A stretch of DNA of 64,000 nucleotides, from positions 62,001 to 126,000 of the forward strand of contig CACWJY010000007.1 in NCBI GenBank assembly GCA_902761355.1, written 5' to 3'. Position 1 is the first letter of the stretch. Each line of letters begins with the position of its first letter. The notes below the pieces were generated by a model. That model saw only the letters and a program-made list of their open reading frames with translations, did not search any database and had not been told where the DNA came from. The DNA is from Fibrobacter succinogenes. GTDB taxonomy: Bacteria > Fibrobacterota > Fibrobacteria > Fibrobacterales > Fibrobacteraceae. The translations under genes and the position numbers were made by a program. Positions 44,575 through 53,176 of the stretch are shown one piece after another.

Positions 44575-45694
44575 TTATGAAATTGAAATGGAATTGGGAG
44601 CTGCTTTAGAAGCTTTACCAAAAGAAAATCCGCCGGTAAATCTTTCCGACTGGAATTCTGGTTCTGACTATAAGGATAAGCTTGCTTCAGTCGTAAAGCT
44701 TAGTAAAAAGTCAGATTTGTTTGATTATCAGTATTTATTTCCAGACTGCATAAGAAAAGACCTTGCCCATAAACTGGGATTTTCTGATGAAGCTTACGAA
44801 AATTCTTTTTTTGCGCCTGTATCTCAAAGCACCCTTTCTATCGTAACGCTCGCTATATTCTTAAAAAAGCATAATCAAAAGGTGGGGATTGTAGAGCCGG
44901 TTTATTTTTCTGTACAAAGTTGCGTTGATGACATTGGCATACCTTATCGCCTTTTTAGCGATTACATGGAAAACATAAACAGTACTTTTGATGTAGAAGA
45001 ACTCCTACAGTCTGACTGTACTGCATTTTGGTTTACGTCTCCGGTCAACTCTTGCAGCATTTATTTTAAGGAGCGCGTTACAAAAGGAATTCAAAAACTC
45101 CTGGATGCAGGTAAAATAGTCATCTTAGATGAATCCCTATGCGTAAACGGATATGAACTTTCAAGAGTTTTTGGAGTTCAGGAAAATCTCCTCTACATTT
45201 ATAGCCCTCATAAGGCTTTGGGACTCCAAGGAATAAAATTCTCTTACGTTGTGTGTCATACAAAATACTATGATGACATCAACAACCTTAAAGATATCTA
45301 CGGAGGCTCCTTGTGCTATTCCTGCCAGGAAGGAGCAAGACATTTTGTTTCAAAGAATTTCGACGACTGCCGGGATGTATACACAGCCTTTTGGCAGGAT
45401 AACTTTCTGAAGGTGAAAAACATTGTAAAAAACTATGATTTTGCCCGAATCTCGCCGGAAACCTTTGGCCACTATGCCATGATTTTTATCCGTTGCGCTG
45501 TAGACGATGCATCCTTTGTAGAGGCGATGAAACGCCTGATGAAGGAAAAAGGCTATTTTGTCTACCCCGGCATTTTGCAGGGCTTTGACCCAGAAAAGTG
45601 TTTTTGTTTTCGAATAAATATGCTTTTAAATAGCAATGATATTGAAAACGGGCTGAAGGCTGTCCTTGAATACATAAAAAATACCGAGAAGTAA
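44567..45694 (+). CDS. PLP-dependent fold-type I aminotransferase-like protein
   Basis: 375 residues. The PLP Lys is in YSPHKALGLQG (Lys216) and the pyridine-binding Asp in VILDESLCVNG (Asp188). It resembles class I/II aminotransferases, but the usual DxAY is DESL, so it is divergent and could instead catalyse elimination or cyclisation. It lies between the decarboxylase (eight-base overlap) and the NRPS gene (15 bases). It probably supplies or modifies the building block. Confidence 0.72.
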   Translation: MTDYEIEMELGAALEALPKENPPVNLSDWNSGSDYKDKLASVVKLSKKSDLFDYQYLFPDCIRKDLAHKLGFSDEAYENSFFAPVSQSTLSIVTLAIFLKKHNQKVGIVEPVYFSVQSCVDDIGIPYRLFSDYMENINSTFDVEELLQSDCTAFWFTSPVNSCSIYFKERVTKGIQKLLDAGKIVILDESLCVNGYELSRVFGVQENLLYIYSPHKALGLQGIKFSYVVCHTKYYDDINNLKDIYGGSLCYSCQEGARHFVSKNFDDCRDVYTAFWQDNFLKVKNIVKNYDFARISPETFGHYAMIFIRCAVDDASFVEAMKRLMKEKGYFVYPGILQGFDPEKCFCFRINMLLNSNDIENGLKAVLEYIKNTEK

Positions 45695-45709
45695 TCAGGG
45701 GGCATAAAT

Positions 45710-48658
45710 ATGATTGATTATTTGCAGAAATTTAAAGAAACCGTTGCTGCTTACCCTGAACGTGTAGCTGTTTTAGATAAAGACGGTGATCGCAGTACCA
45801 CTTACAAAAAACTTGACGAACTTTCGGACAGAGTTGCTGCTTTTTTGAAGAACAAAGGCTTTCAAAAAGAAGACCTGATTGCTATAAATCTTGAAAAATC
45901 TATGGAATATCTCGCTGTAGAACTTGGCGTGATGAAAGCGGGAATTGCCTATGTGCCTCTTTCTGAAAGTATGGGTCAAGAAAGAATTACTCACGTGCTG
46001 AAAGATTCCGGTGCAAAGCTTGTTTTGGACGCGGCTTGCTGGGAAAAAGCTATGGAAGCCGAGCCTCTCAGCACTGAAGCTTGGGCGGATTCTGACGAGC
46101 ACGATCTTGCCTTCGTCATCTATACATCCGGAAGCACCGGAACGCCGAAGGGAGTTGTAGAAGAATATGGTGCGTATAGATTTATCACTACAGGAACTGC
46201 ATTGCCTGCACTCTCACCGTACCATAAAGACGATGATGGTATACGATTTGCAAATGTGGCACCGGTAACTTTTTCCGCCTTCAATATTATCTCATTTAGT
46301 GTGCTGTATTTTCAAGGAACAGTCTGCCTTGTTTCAGAACCCCTGCTGAAAAATCCTGCGCTTTACATGCAGTATCTGGTCAAAAACAGAATTGAAATCA
46401 TGTTTTTAACAGCATCTCTCGTAAATACATTTTCAGAAGCACCAAATCTCTCGCTTAAAGCAATTGCCCTTTCTTCCGAGCGGGTAAGCAATGTTTTCTC
46501 AAAGTCCTTTGACATATTGAATCTTTATTGCAATACGGAACTTATGTCTACGGCCTGTCTTTTTAAACTCGACAAATCCTATCCCAACACACCCATTGGG
46601 AAAGGCTGTACATACACGGATATGCTTTTGCTCGATGACGGTACAGTTTCGGAAAAAGAAGGGGAAATCTGTCTGTATCTGCCTTATTTCCGCGGCTACC
46701 TGAACCAAAAGGAAGAGACAGAGAAGGCTTTTGTCTCGATTGGCGGGAAAAAGTTCTTCTGCACGAGGGACGTTGCCCGCCGCGGAGAAGACGGACTTCT
46801 GTATGTGCTGGGTCGGGCAGACGATATGGTAAAGATTAACGGAAACCGGGTGGAACCAGCCGAAGTAGAGACAGTACTGAAAAAAGTTCTGGAAACAAAA
46901 ATGGTTGCTGTAAAAGCCTTTGAAAAAAAGGGAAAATATTATCTCTGCGCCTATTATCAGAAAGAATACTCTATTCCTGTGGAAACCATCCGCGCCTCGC
47001 TAAAGCCCTTGCTCCCCGCCTATATGATCCCCTCATTTTTTGTGCAGATGAAAAAGATTCCCCTGAATACAAACGGAAAAATCGACAGGAAAAATCTACT
47101 CATCCCGAATTTTGTTTCTCAAAATACATATGTTGCACCTCGGACAGAATGTGAAAAAATACTCTGCGATGCATTCAAGGAAGCCCTTGAGGACTTTGAG
47201 GAAATTGAAAAAATCGGCATTGACGATGACTTCTTTTTAATGGGAGGCGACAGCGTAAGTGCCATGGAACTTATGCTTGCTTGTGAGGAGTTAAAGTTGA
47301 CCGTGCCGCTTATTTATGAAAAACGTACTGTCCGTGCTCTTGCCGAAGTGCTAGATAAGAAGATATCTTTAAGTTCCCCAGCCACAGCAAAAGAGACTCC
47401 AGAAGAAAAACTCCCCCTTATCCTTTCTCAAAAGGAGGTGCTTGATTATGAAGCTTGTCTCCCAGACACCATCGTAGACAATGTTCCCTTGTATTTGACT
47501 TTACGTTCGGATCTTGACGAAAAAAAACTCTATCAAGCTCTGAAAAAAGTGATTGAGGCGCACCCGGCCTTACGCACCGTGATTGAAAAGGACAGGGAAC
47601 AAGGCTATGTGCAGTATCAAAAACAGAATATTGACGATGCAATAAGCGTAGAGGCTATGTCAGAAAAAGAACTTGACGCTATCGTCGAAAACTTTGGAGA
47701 AATCTTCCCTCTTGATGGAAGCCCACTTTTCAGATGCCGCATCATCAGAACAGAAAAACGGCTTGTTCTTCTTTTAGAAGTTCATCACGCTATTGCAGAC
47801 GGACTTTCCCTGCATATTTTCGCTTCCGATATAGAAAAGGCTTATCGAGGCGAAGTTCTTACAAAAGACTGCTACAATGAGTTTATAAAAGAAATCTTCG
47901 CAGCCGAAAAAGATACATCCCTGCTTTCATTGACTGCAAACCAAAATTCCACACTCACTTTATCAAATGGCAAAATCTGTTATTGTGCGCCAAAGCATGA
48001 TTTTGAAAAAGAAGATAAGGCCGCTCGTCAAGAAATAGCAATCCCTTGTACAAAAAAAATAAGAGATTTTTGTTTCTCGCATTCCGTCAGCCAGAACGAT
48101 TTTTATCTCTTTGCCGCGGCTCTTTCCCTTGCCCTTTACAATGACTGTGAACAAGTTGCTTTTGACTGGATTTGGAATGGTAGAGATTCTGCAAAATATG
48201 CAGATACCATTGGTTATTTCTTGAAGGAATGTTTTATTGCGCTGGAACTTCCTCAAAGTACCCCCGTTCTTGACGCTCTTATAACTTGCAAAAATAAAAT
48301 TTTACAATCCCTTTCCAGTGCAAATGACATGTCCCAAAAGAGGGTTCTGCCAGATGAAAATAAAATCTGCTTTATTTTTCAGGGTGAAATGTATGTTCCG
48401 AACACCCACGGCTTTGTCACTTCTGCCAAATGGATTGAAAATTCGGATAGGGCTGCAGAAAGCATCATGGACATCGAGGTTAAGGTAGATAATGGAAAAA
48501 CCGAAGTTTCTTTTGACTACGACGGCGGAAAATACAAGAGAGAAAGTATCGCGACTTTTTCGAAAGTATTTGTCTTTTGCTGCCAGATGATTTTACAAAT
48601 AGAAGAAAATGCCGGGCTTACGATTGGGGAAGTAAAAAAACAATGGCAAAAAAGATAA
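45710..48658 (+). CDS. Single-module NRPS: adenylation, carrier, condensation
   Basis: 982 residues. Adenylation domain about 10-470: A3 YTSGSTGTPKGVV (about 137-149), A7 GRADDMVKINGNRVEPAEVE, A10 NTNGKIDRKNL with the catalytic Lys. Carrier domain about 480-560 with phosphopantetheine Ser515 in MGGDSVSAME. Condensation domain about 575-980 with an intact HHAIADG (His692-Gly698). There is no thioesterase or reductase. The position that holds the amino-binding Asp in most A domains is Ser189 (VTFSAFN), so the substrate may lack a normal alpha-amino group. Order A-carrier-C suggests transfer of the acyl group to a free amine. A phosphopantetheinyl transferase is not in the window. Confidence 0.88.
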   Translation: MIDYLQKFKETVAAYPERVAVLDKDGDRSTTYKKLDELSDRVAAFLKNKGFQKEDLIAINLEKSMEYLAVELGVMKAGIAYVPLSESMGQERITHVLKDSGAKLVLDAACWEKAMEAEPLSTEAWADSDEHDLAFVIYTSGSTGTPKGVVEEYGAYRFITTGTALPALSPYHKDDDGIRFANVAPVTFSAFNIISFSVLYFQGTVCLVSEPLLKNPALYMQYLVKNRIEIMFLTASLVNTFSEAPNLSLKAIALSSERVSNVFSKSFDILNLYCNTELMSTACLFKLDKSYPNTPIGKGCTYTDMLLLDDGTVSEKEGEICLYLPYFRGYLNQKEETEKAFVSIGGKKFFCTRDVARRGEDGLLYVLGRADDMVKINGNRVEPAEVETVLKKVLETKMVAVKAFEKKGKYYLCAYYQKEYSIPVETIRASLKPLLPAYMIPSFFVQMKKIPLNTNGKIDRKNLLIPNFVSQNTYVAPRTECEKILCDAFKEALEDFEEIEKIGIDDDFFLMGGDSVSAMELMLACEELKLTVPLIYEKRTVRALAEVLDKKISLSSPATAKETPEEKLPLILSQKEVLDYEACLPDTIVDNVPLYLTLRSDLDEKKLYQALKKVIEAHPALRTVIEKDREQGYVQYQKQNIDDAISVEAMSEKELDAIVENFGEIFPLDGSPLFRCRIIRTEKRLVLLLEVHHAIADGLSLHIFASDIEKAYRGEVLTKDCYNEFIKEIFAAEKDTSLLSLTANQNSTLTLSNGKICYCAPKHDFEKEDKAARQEIAIPCTKKIRDFCFSHSVSQNDFYLFAAALSLALYNDCEQVAFDWIWNGRDSAKYADTIGYFLKECFIALELPQSTPVLDALITCKNKILQSLSSANDMSQKRVLPDENKICFIFQGEMYVPNTHGFVTSAKWIENSDRAAESIMDIEVKVDNGKTEVSFDYDGGKYKRESIATFSKVFVFCCQMILQIEENAGLTIGEVKKQWQKR

Positions 48659-48682
48659 CTTTTAAGAATGCAAGGAGTCTAT

Positions 48683-48982
48683 ATGGAAATTAAGTCTAGT
48701 TTGAATGGCGATGAATTGAAGGTGGAGCTTTCGGGGGAGTTGAATGCTTTGACTGCTCCGGAGCTTTCGACATTCCTCGCTCCGCATGTCGAAAAAATAA
48801 AGTCCCTCGTATTTGATTTCAAGGAATGCGACTTTGTCTCGTCGGCAGGAATCCGCGTGTTGCTTTCTTCTTTCAAGACGTTGAAAAAGAATCAGGGCGA
48901 TATGCGTCTTGAAAATGTGGGGCCCAATTTTAAGGACGTTCTCGAGGCGACGGGCCTAGATGTTGCCTTCGGTATATTGTAG
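48683..48982 (+). CDS. STAS-domain anti-sigma-factor antagonist-like protein
   Basis: 99 residues from the ATG at 48683, which has AAGGAG six bases upstream; an ATG at 48668 lies before this site and is less likely. SpoIIAA/RsbV fold: VELSGELNALTAPEL, LVFDFKECDFVSSAGIRVL with the phosphorylatable Ser53/Ser54, and LENVGPNFKDVLEATG. In partner switching the unphosphorylated form binds an RsbW-like kinase. Its partners are probably encoded by the next two genes. Codon use returns to the genome style here. Confidence 0.88.
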   Translation: MEIKSSLNGDELKVELSGELNALTAPELSTFLAPHVEKIKSLVFDFKECDFVSSAGIRVLLSSFKTLKKNQGDMRLENVGPNFKDVLEATGLDVAFGIL

Positions 48983-48990
48983 TAGGAACA

Positions 48991-50715
48991 ATGTTTAAGA
49001 CATTCCTTTCAAGAAAGTTCTTTTCTCTCTTGCTGTCGAGTACAATCGGTCAGCTCGTTATTACGGTGCTGACCCTTTCGGACTCGATGATTGCAGGTGT
49101 AATGCTCGGTGAAGATGCCGTTGCTGCCATTTGTTTGGTGGTCCCGGCTTATTCCTTGTCTGCTTTTGGGGGATGTTTAATTGCTTTGGGTGTACCCATC
49201 TTCTATAATCGGGCCATGGGGGAGTTTGACAAGGAAAAGGCGGATCGCTGTTTTTCTTTTGGTTTGTTGACGTCTTTGGCAATGGGCTTGATTCTATATA
49301 CGGTCTTTATGCTGTTTGGGGATGCGTATCTTCGTTTTTATGAACCGTCTACAGTCGTTTTCAATGCGGCAAGGGATTATTTCTTCTGGTATAAGTACAC
49401 CTTCTTGCTATTACCGCTTTATACATTGATGTACGAAATGGTCCTTGCCGATGGCGATGAAACTTTGTCGATGGTTTCGGGAATTGTACAGATTCTTGGA
49501 AACATTGTTTGCTCGATTGTTCTTGCAAAATTTGTCGGCATTGAGGGAATTGGTCTTGGTTCATTTATTGGAACCTCTGCTGCGTTACTCGTTTCTTTTG
49601 CACATCTCCTCCGTAAAGGCAATTCCTTGAAATTGGGCTTTTATTTTTCGTTCCAGTGGGTTGTCGATGTTTTGAAGTATAGTGTGATTGATGCGGGGGC
49701 CTATCTTTTCTTGGCTTGTTTCATTGCGGTGATGAACCGTTTTATAACCTTCGCTTACGGCCCTGAAATGCTGGTGCTAGGCGCAATAGTCCTTTTTATA
49801 AAAGAGATTCAGGTCTTGTTTGATGGCGTGGGGGAGTCATTTTCTCCGTTGATGAATATCTACTTGGGCGAAGAATCCTATGATGCCGTCAAAAAATGTT
49901 ATCGCCTTTCTCAAAAAACGGCTGTTGTCGAAGGAGTGGTTTTGACCCTGCTGATGATATTGGCTGCGCCTTTTATTGTCAAGCTTTATGACATCTCCGA
50001 TCCGGTAGCCTGTTCTTATGCGGTTGGAGGGGTACGAATTGAAGCTTTGGGACTTGTTTTCTTGAGTTTACTGTACTTGTTAAGTTCCTACTATTTGCTC
50101 ATTGACAAGATTAAGCTTGGATTTATGATGAGTGCGCTACGTGATGTTTTGGTGGCTGCCCCAGTCTGCATAATCCTTGGGTATTTCTTTGGTATATATG
50201 GTATGTTTGCCGGTGTTGCCATAGGCCCTGCCGTGGCTTACTTGATTTCGGTCCTATATATCCGCATTCGATATGGAAAAGACAATTATCCCTTGTTGCT
50301 TTCGGAGAATTTAAAAGGTTTCAATCACAAATTTTACGAGTTTAAACTGGATCCGAAATCAATTGTGGAAACTCAGCAGCAGGTGGAAAAATACCTATGC
50401 GAAAATGGAATTGACCGCAAGATTGTCTCGAAAGTGAAGTTGCTGATAGAAGACCTTTATATGTTGATTTACGAAAAAAATGGTGCAGATAAAGCGGTTT
50501 ATGCAGAATGTACTGTAATTATTCGAGAAACGGGTGTGCAGATTATTACCAAGGATGACGGCGTTCTTTTTGACTTGTCTAGCGAAGATGTGGTTGCCGG
50601 TTCCATTATCGAATTTATGGTTTCGGGCTATATGGAAAAATTGAAGGACAATAAAAAATACTTGACAACCATGAGCTATAATCGTAATACGTTTAAAATT
50701 AAATACGAGGGGTAA
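48991..50715 (+). CDS. MATE-family exporter fused to RsbW-like ATPase domain
   Basis: 574 residues. Residues 1-430 have about twelve hydrophobic segments of a MATE transporter (IGQLVITVLTLSDSMIAGVM, GCLIALGVPIFYNRAMG, the second half from VEGVVLTLLMILAAPFIV). Residues about 450-574 look like an HATPase_c/anti-sigma domain: KVKLLIEDLYMLIYEKNG corresponds to the N-box and ITKDDGVLFDLS to the G1 DxG. The usual N-box Asn is Met, so ATP binding or kinase activity may be weak or lost. It starts eight bases after the STAS gene and ends two bases before the phosphatase. Confidence 0.78.
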   Translation: MFKTFLSRKFFSLLLSSTIGQLVITVLTLSDSMIAGVMLGEDAVAAICLVVPAYSLSAFGGCLIALGVPIFYNRAMGEFDKEKADRCFSFGLLTSLAMGLILYTVFMLFGDAYLRFYEPSTVVFNAARDYFFWYKYTFLLLPLYTLMYEMVLADGDETLSMVSGIVQILGNIVCSIVLAKFVGIEGIGLGSFIGTSAALLVSFAHLLRKGNSLKLGFYFSFQWVVDVLKYSVIDAGAYLFLACFIAVMNRFITFAYGPEMLVLGAIVLFIKEIQVLFDGVGESFSPLMNIYLGEESYDAVKKCYRLSQKTAVVEGVVLTLLMILAAPFIVKLYDISDPVACSYAVGGVRIEALGLVFLSLLYLLSSYYLLIDKIKLGFMMSALRDVLVAAPVCIILGYFFGIYGMFAGVAIGPAVAYLISVLYIRIRYGKDNYPLLLSENLKGFNHKFYEFKLDPKSIVETQQQVEKYLCENGIDRKIVSKVKLLIEDLYMLIYEKNGADKAVYAECTVIIRETGVQIITKDDGVLFDLSSEDVVAGSIIEFMVSGYMEKLKDNKKYLTTMSYNRNTFKIKYEG

Positions 50716-50717
50716 AT

Positions 50718-52172
50718 ATGACTGCAAATAATATAACCGAGACCCTTTTTATCGAAATATCGCTCTTTTCAGTGCTGTTGCTTGTTTTTATGCTGTACAA
50801 TAACGTTGTACTGTATAAGATAAGCATGAAGGATAAGCTGTCACTTACCCTTATTTCGGCTATTATAGTTTCTGTATTCGATGGAATTTGGCATTTTGTA
50901 GATGGAGTTGGACTTCCGGTTTTGGAATATACTTGCGCCTATGTTTATGCAATCGGTCTCGTATTTGGAACATCGGTGTTCGCGTGGTTCTCTCTAGATC
51001 GTTTTGAAATTGTTTTAAAATCGAAGAAGTTGTATGGTCTTTTATTTGTTGCCCCTATTGTTTTGACGACCCTTTTTTGTCTTTCTACACCATGGACGAA
51101 TTTGGTGTATTCCTATGATGAACATGGCATCGAGTATATGCCATTGTTTGATTATTTTGTAGCGCCCATTTCCTTTCTTTATATGGGTGTCTCGATTTTT
51201 CTAGCGATTTATTATTTGGTTTTGCACCGTAAAAAGAAAAGTGAAAATATCTCTTATGCCAGAAATTTGTTGATATTTGCTGTGTTGACAGTCAGCGTAA
51301 TAGCTGTGCAGGCTTATGTCCTTGAAATTGATGAAAACTACGTGGTGATAAGCTTTGCTTGGGCGGTAGGCTTTGTCTTTTTTACGACATACGTGAATAC
51401 GGAAAGGTTTGTTAAAAGTCGCGAAAGAATTGCTGCGGTGGAATCGGATTTGGCGGTTGCCACAAATATCCAGTTGGGCGCTCTCCCTGCAGTAGAGAAT
51501 GCCTTGCCGAATCACCCTGACATCAATGTTTTTGCATCCATGTCCACCGCAAAAGAGGTGGGGGGCGACTTTTACGATTTCTTTGAAATTGACGAAACGC
51601 ATATTTGCTTTGTCATTGCCGATGTATCGGGAAAAGGTGTGCCGGCGGCACTCTTCATGATGGTTGTTAAAACGATGATTCGTGACCATGCATCCATGAA
51701 ACTTTCTACGGCGGAAATCTTCAATGATGTGAACCGCCTCTTGTGCGAAAACAATGCCGAAGAAATGTTTGCGACCGCCTGGATTGGCATTCTGGATACT
51801 AAAACCAAAATCATGAAATGCACCAATGCAGGGCATAATGCCGTGTGCTTTGCGAAAAAAGACGGCAAGTTCGAGTTCCTGAGGCAACGCCATGGGGTAT
51901 TCCTCGCTGGGTTTGACTTTACGCAATATAAAGAAGATGAAATTCAGTTCGAAAGTGGGGACTGTCTTTTCCTTTATACCGATGGACTCACCGAAGCTCA
52001 TAATGCATCCGCAGAGCTTTACGGCGAAACTCGCTTGCTAGAAAAAATAAACTCCGCCGAAATACGCGGCGGAGAAGGTTTCTTAAGACTAATCGTAGAT
52101 GACGTGAAAGTCTTTTCTGAAGGAACAGATCCTTTTGATGACCTTACGATGATGGTTGTCAAAGTAGATTAG
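50718..52172 (+). CDS. Membrane SpoIIE-type PP2C phosphatase
   Basis: 484 residues. Seven or so membrane helices (1-225; for example LISAIIVSVFDGIWHF, LLIFAVLTVSVIAVQAY) are followed by a short coiled segment (RFVKSRERIAAVESDL) and an RsbU/SpoIIE phosphatase (about 240-484). Metal-binding Asp are in GGDFYDFF, ADVSGKGVPAALFM, LYTDGLTEA and DPFDDLTMMVV. It should dephosphorylate the STAS protein in response to a membrane signal. Its stop overlaps that of the convergent gene by TTAG. Confidence 0.88.
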   Translation: MTANNITETLFIEISLFSVLLLVFMLYNNVVLYKISMKDKLSLTLISAIIVSVFDGIWHFVDGVGLPVLEYTCAYVYAIGLVFGTSVFAWFSLDRFEIVLKSKKLYGLLFVAPIVLTTLFCLSTPWTNLVYSYDEHGIEYMPLFDYFVAPISFLYMGVSIFLAIYYLVLHRKKKSENISYARNLLIFAVLTVSVIAVQAYVLEIDENYVVISFAWAVGFVFFTTYVNTERFVKSRERIAAVESDLAVATNIQLGALPAVENALPNHPDINVFASMSTAKEVGGDFYDFFEIDETHICFVIADVSGKGVPAALFMMVVKTMIRDHASMKLSTAEIFNDVNRLLCENNAEEMFATAWIGILDTKTKIMKCTNAGHNAVCFAKKDGKFEFLRQRHGVFLAGFDFTQYKEDEIQFESGDCLFLYTDGLTEAHNASAELYGETRLLEKINSAEIRGGEGFLRLIVDDVKVFSEGTDPFDDLTMMVVKVD

Positions 52173-53158
52173 AACAAGTGTTTCCACTGCATGCCGAGGG
52201 AGTAGAATATCCATTCTCTGCCGCTGTAGGTCATGAGGGGCTCGTGTTCAATATCCTTATATTTTTCACGGTAGCTTCGACGCGACTGGAAATCCAGAAG
52301 GGCGTATAGCTTGTCTTTCTTGCCGAGTGTGATTTCAGCCATGGGCCAAATGTCAATCGTCATGAAATCGCCCTTGTAGCTTGACGCATACTCACCGTAA
52401 TCGCTCGATTTGTAATGGCCCGAAAGCGTTGTTCCTATACCGATCATGGAAAGCTTTATGGGCATCTGGTAACCTACAAAGTATTCCTGTTCATAGACCC
52501 ATCCGCTTGCATAACCCTCGGTGGCTTGCCAAAGCCAAACATCGCTGTCTGTGCCCGTCAATTTTTGGTAGCCGGCTTTGTAGGTTGCCGTTGCGACAAC
52601 ATGGTGCCAATCGCCTTCCCAGAGAGCGGCAAGGTCGAACATAAAACATCCGCTAGCCCAACCATACAAGTACCAGTGTGCAAAAGGTGTCATGTCCTTG
52701 TATTCGGGCTTTTTCTCGTTGTATTTAGCCATTCCCTGGAACATATCAAATGCGTTCCAGCCGGTTCCTGCAGTACCGCCGATGGCAAACTCTAGGAAAG
52801 CGATGGGGGATACAGCGATCTTTGCAACAGGGGCAACTGTCACTGGAGTTATTTCCAGTCCCATGGTGAATGTCACATAGTTGTCTGCGGTGAACTCGTC
52901 GTCTCCACGCAAGAAGGGGAGCGTGTAGGCTGCATCGAATTCAGCAGCGGCTTCAACGCCGTTGTAAGGGCCGCTGATGCCTGTAATATGAGTCGAGCCG
53001 CGGTCGTGGTCCACTTCGGGATAATATGCGCCTGATGTCGTCACCGATAGTTCCCAGGGTGCGCTTTCTTGAACCGCTTTTTCTGTAGTTTCTTCTGCGT
53101 AAAGCAGGGTGCCGCTACAGAATACGGCAGTGAGTGCAAATAAAGCTTTTTTATTCAT
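52169..53158 (-). CDS. Outer-membrane beta-barrel protein, function unknown
   Basis: 329 residues with a signal peptide (KALFALTAVFCSGTLLYA). The mature chain is rich in Tyr, Trp and Gly with alternating strands (FTMGLEITPVTVAPVAKIAV, DIWPMAEITLGKK) and ends in WKHLF, an aromatic terminus typical of beta-barrels. Shine-Dalgarno AGGAG. It is the last gene of the export operon, 18 bases after the DUF1302-like gene. Confidence 0.72.
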   Translation of the reverse strand: MNKKALFALTAVFCSGTLLYAEETTEKAVQESAPWELSVTTSGAYYPEVDHDRGSTHITGISGPYNGVEAAAEFDAAYTLPFLRGDDEFTADNYVTFTMGLEITPVTVAPVAKIAVSPIAFLEFAIGGTAGTGWNAFDMFQGMAKYNEKKPEYKDMTPFAHWYLYGWASGCFMFDLAALWEGDWHHVVATATYKAGYQKLTGTDSDVWLWQATEGYASGWVYEQEYFVGYQMPIKLSMIGIGTTLSGHYKSSDYGEYASSYKGDFMTIDIWPMAEITLGKKDKLYALLDFQSRRSYREKYKDIEHEPLMTYSGREWIFYSLGMQWKHLF

Positions 53159-53176
53159 AGATGCAGCTCCTGAATG

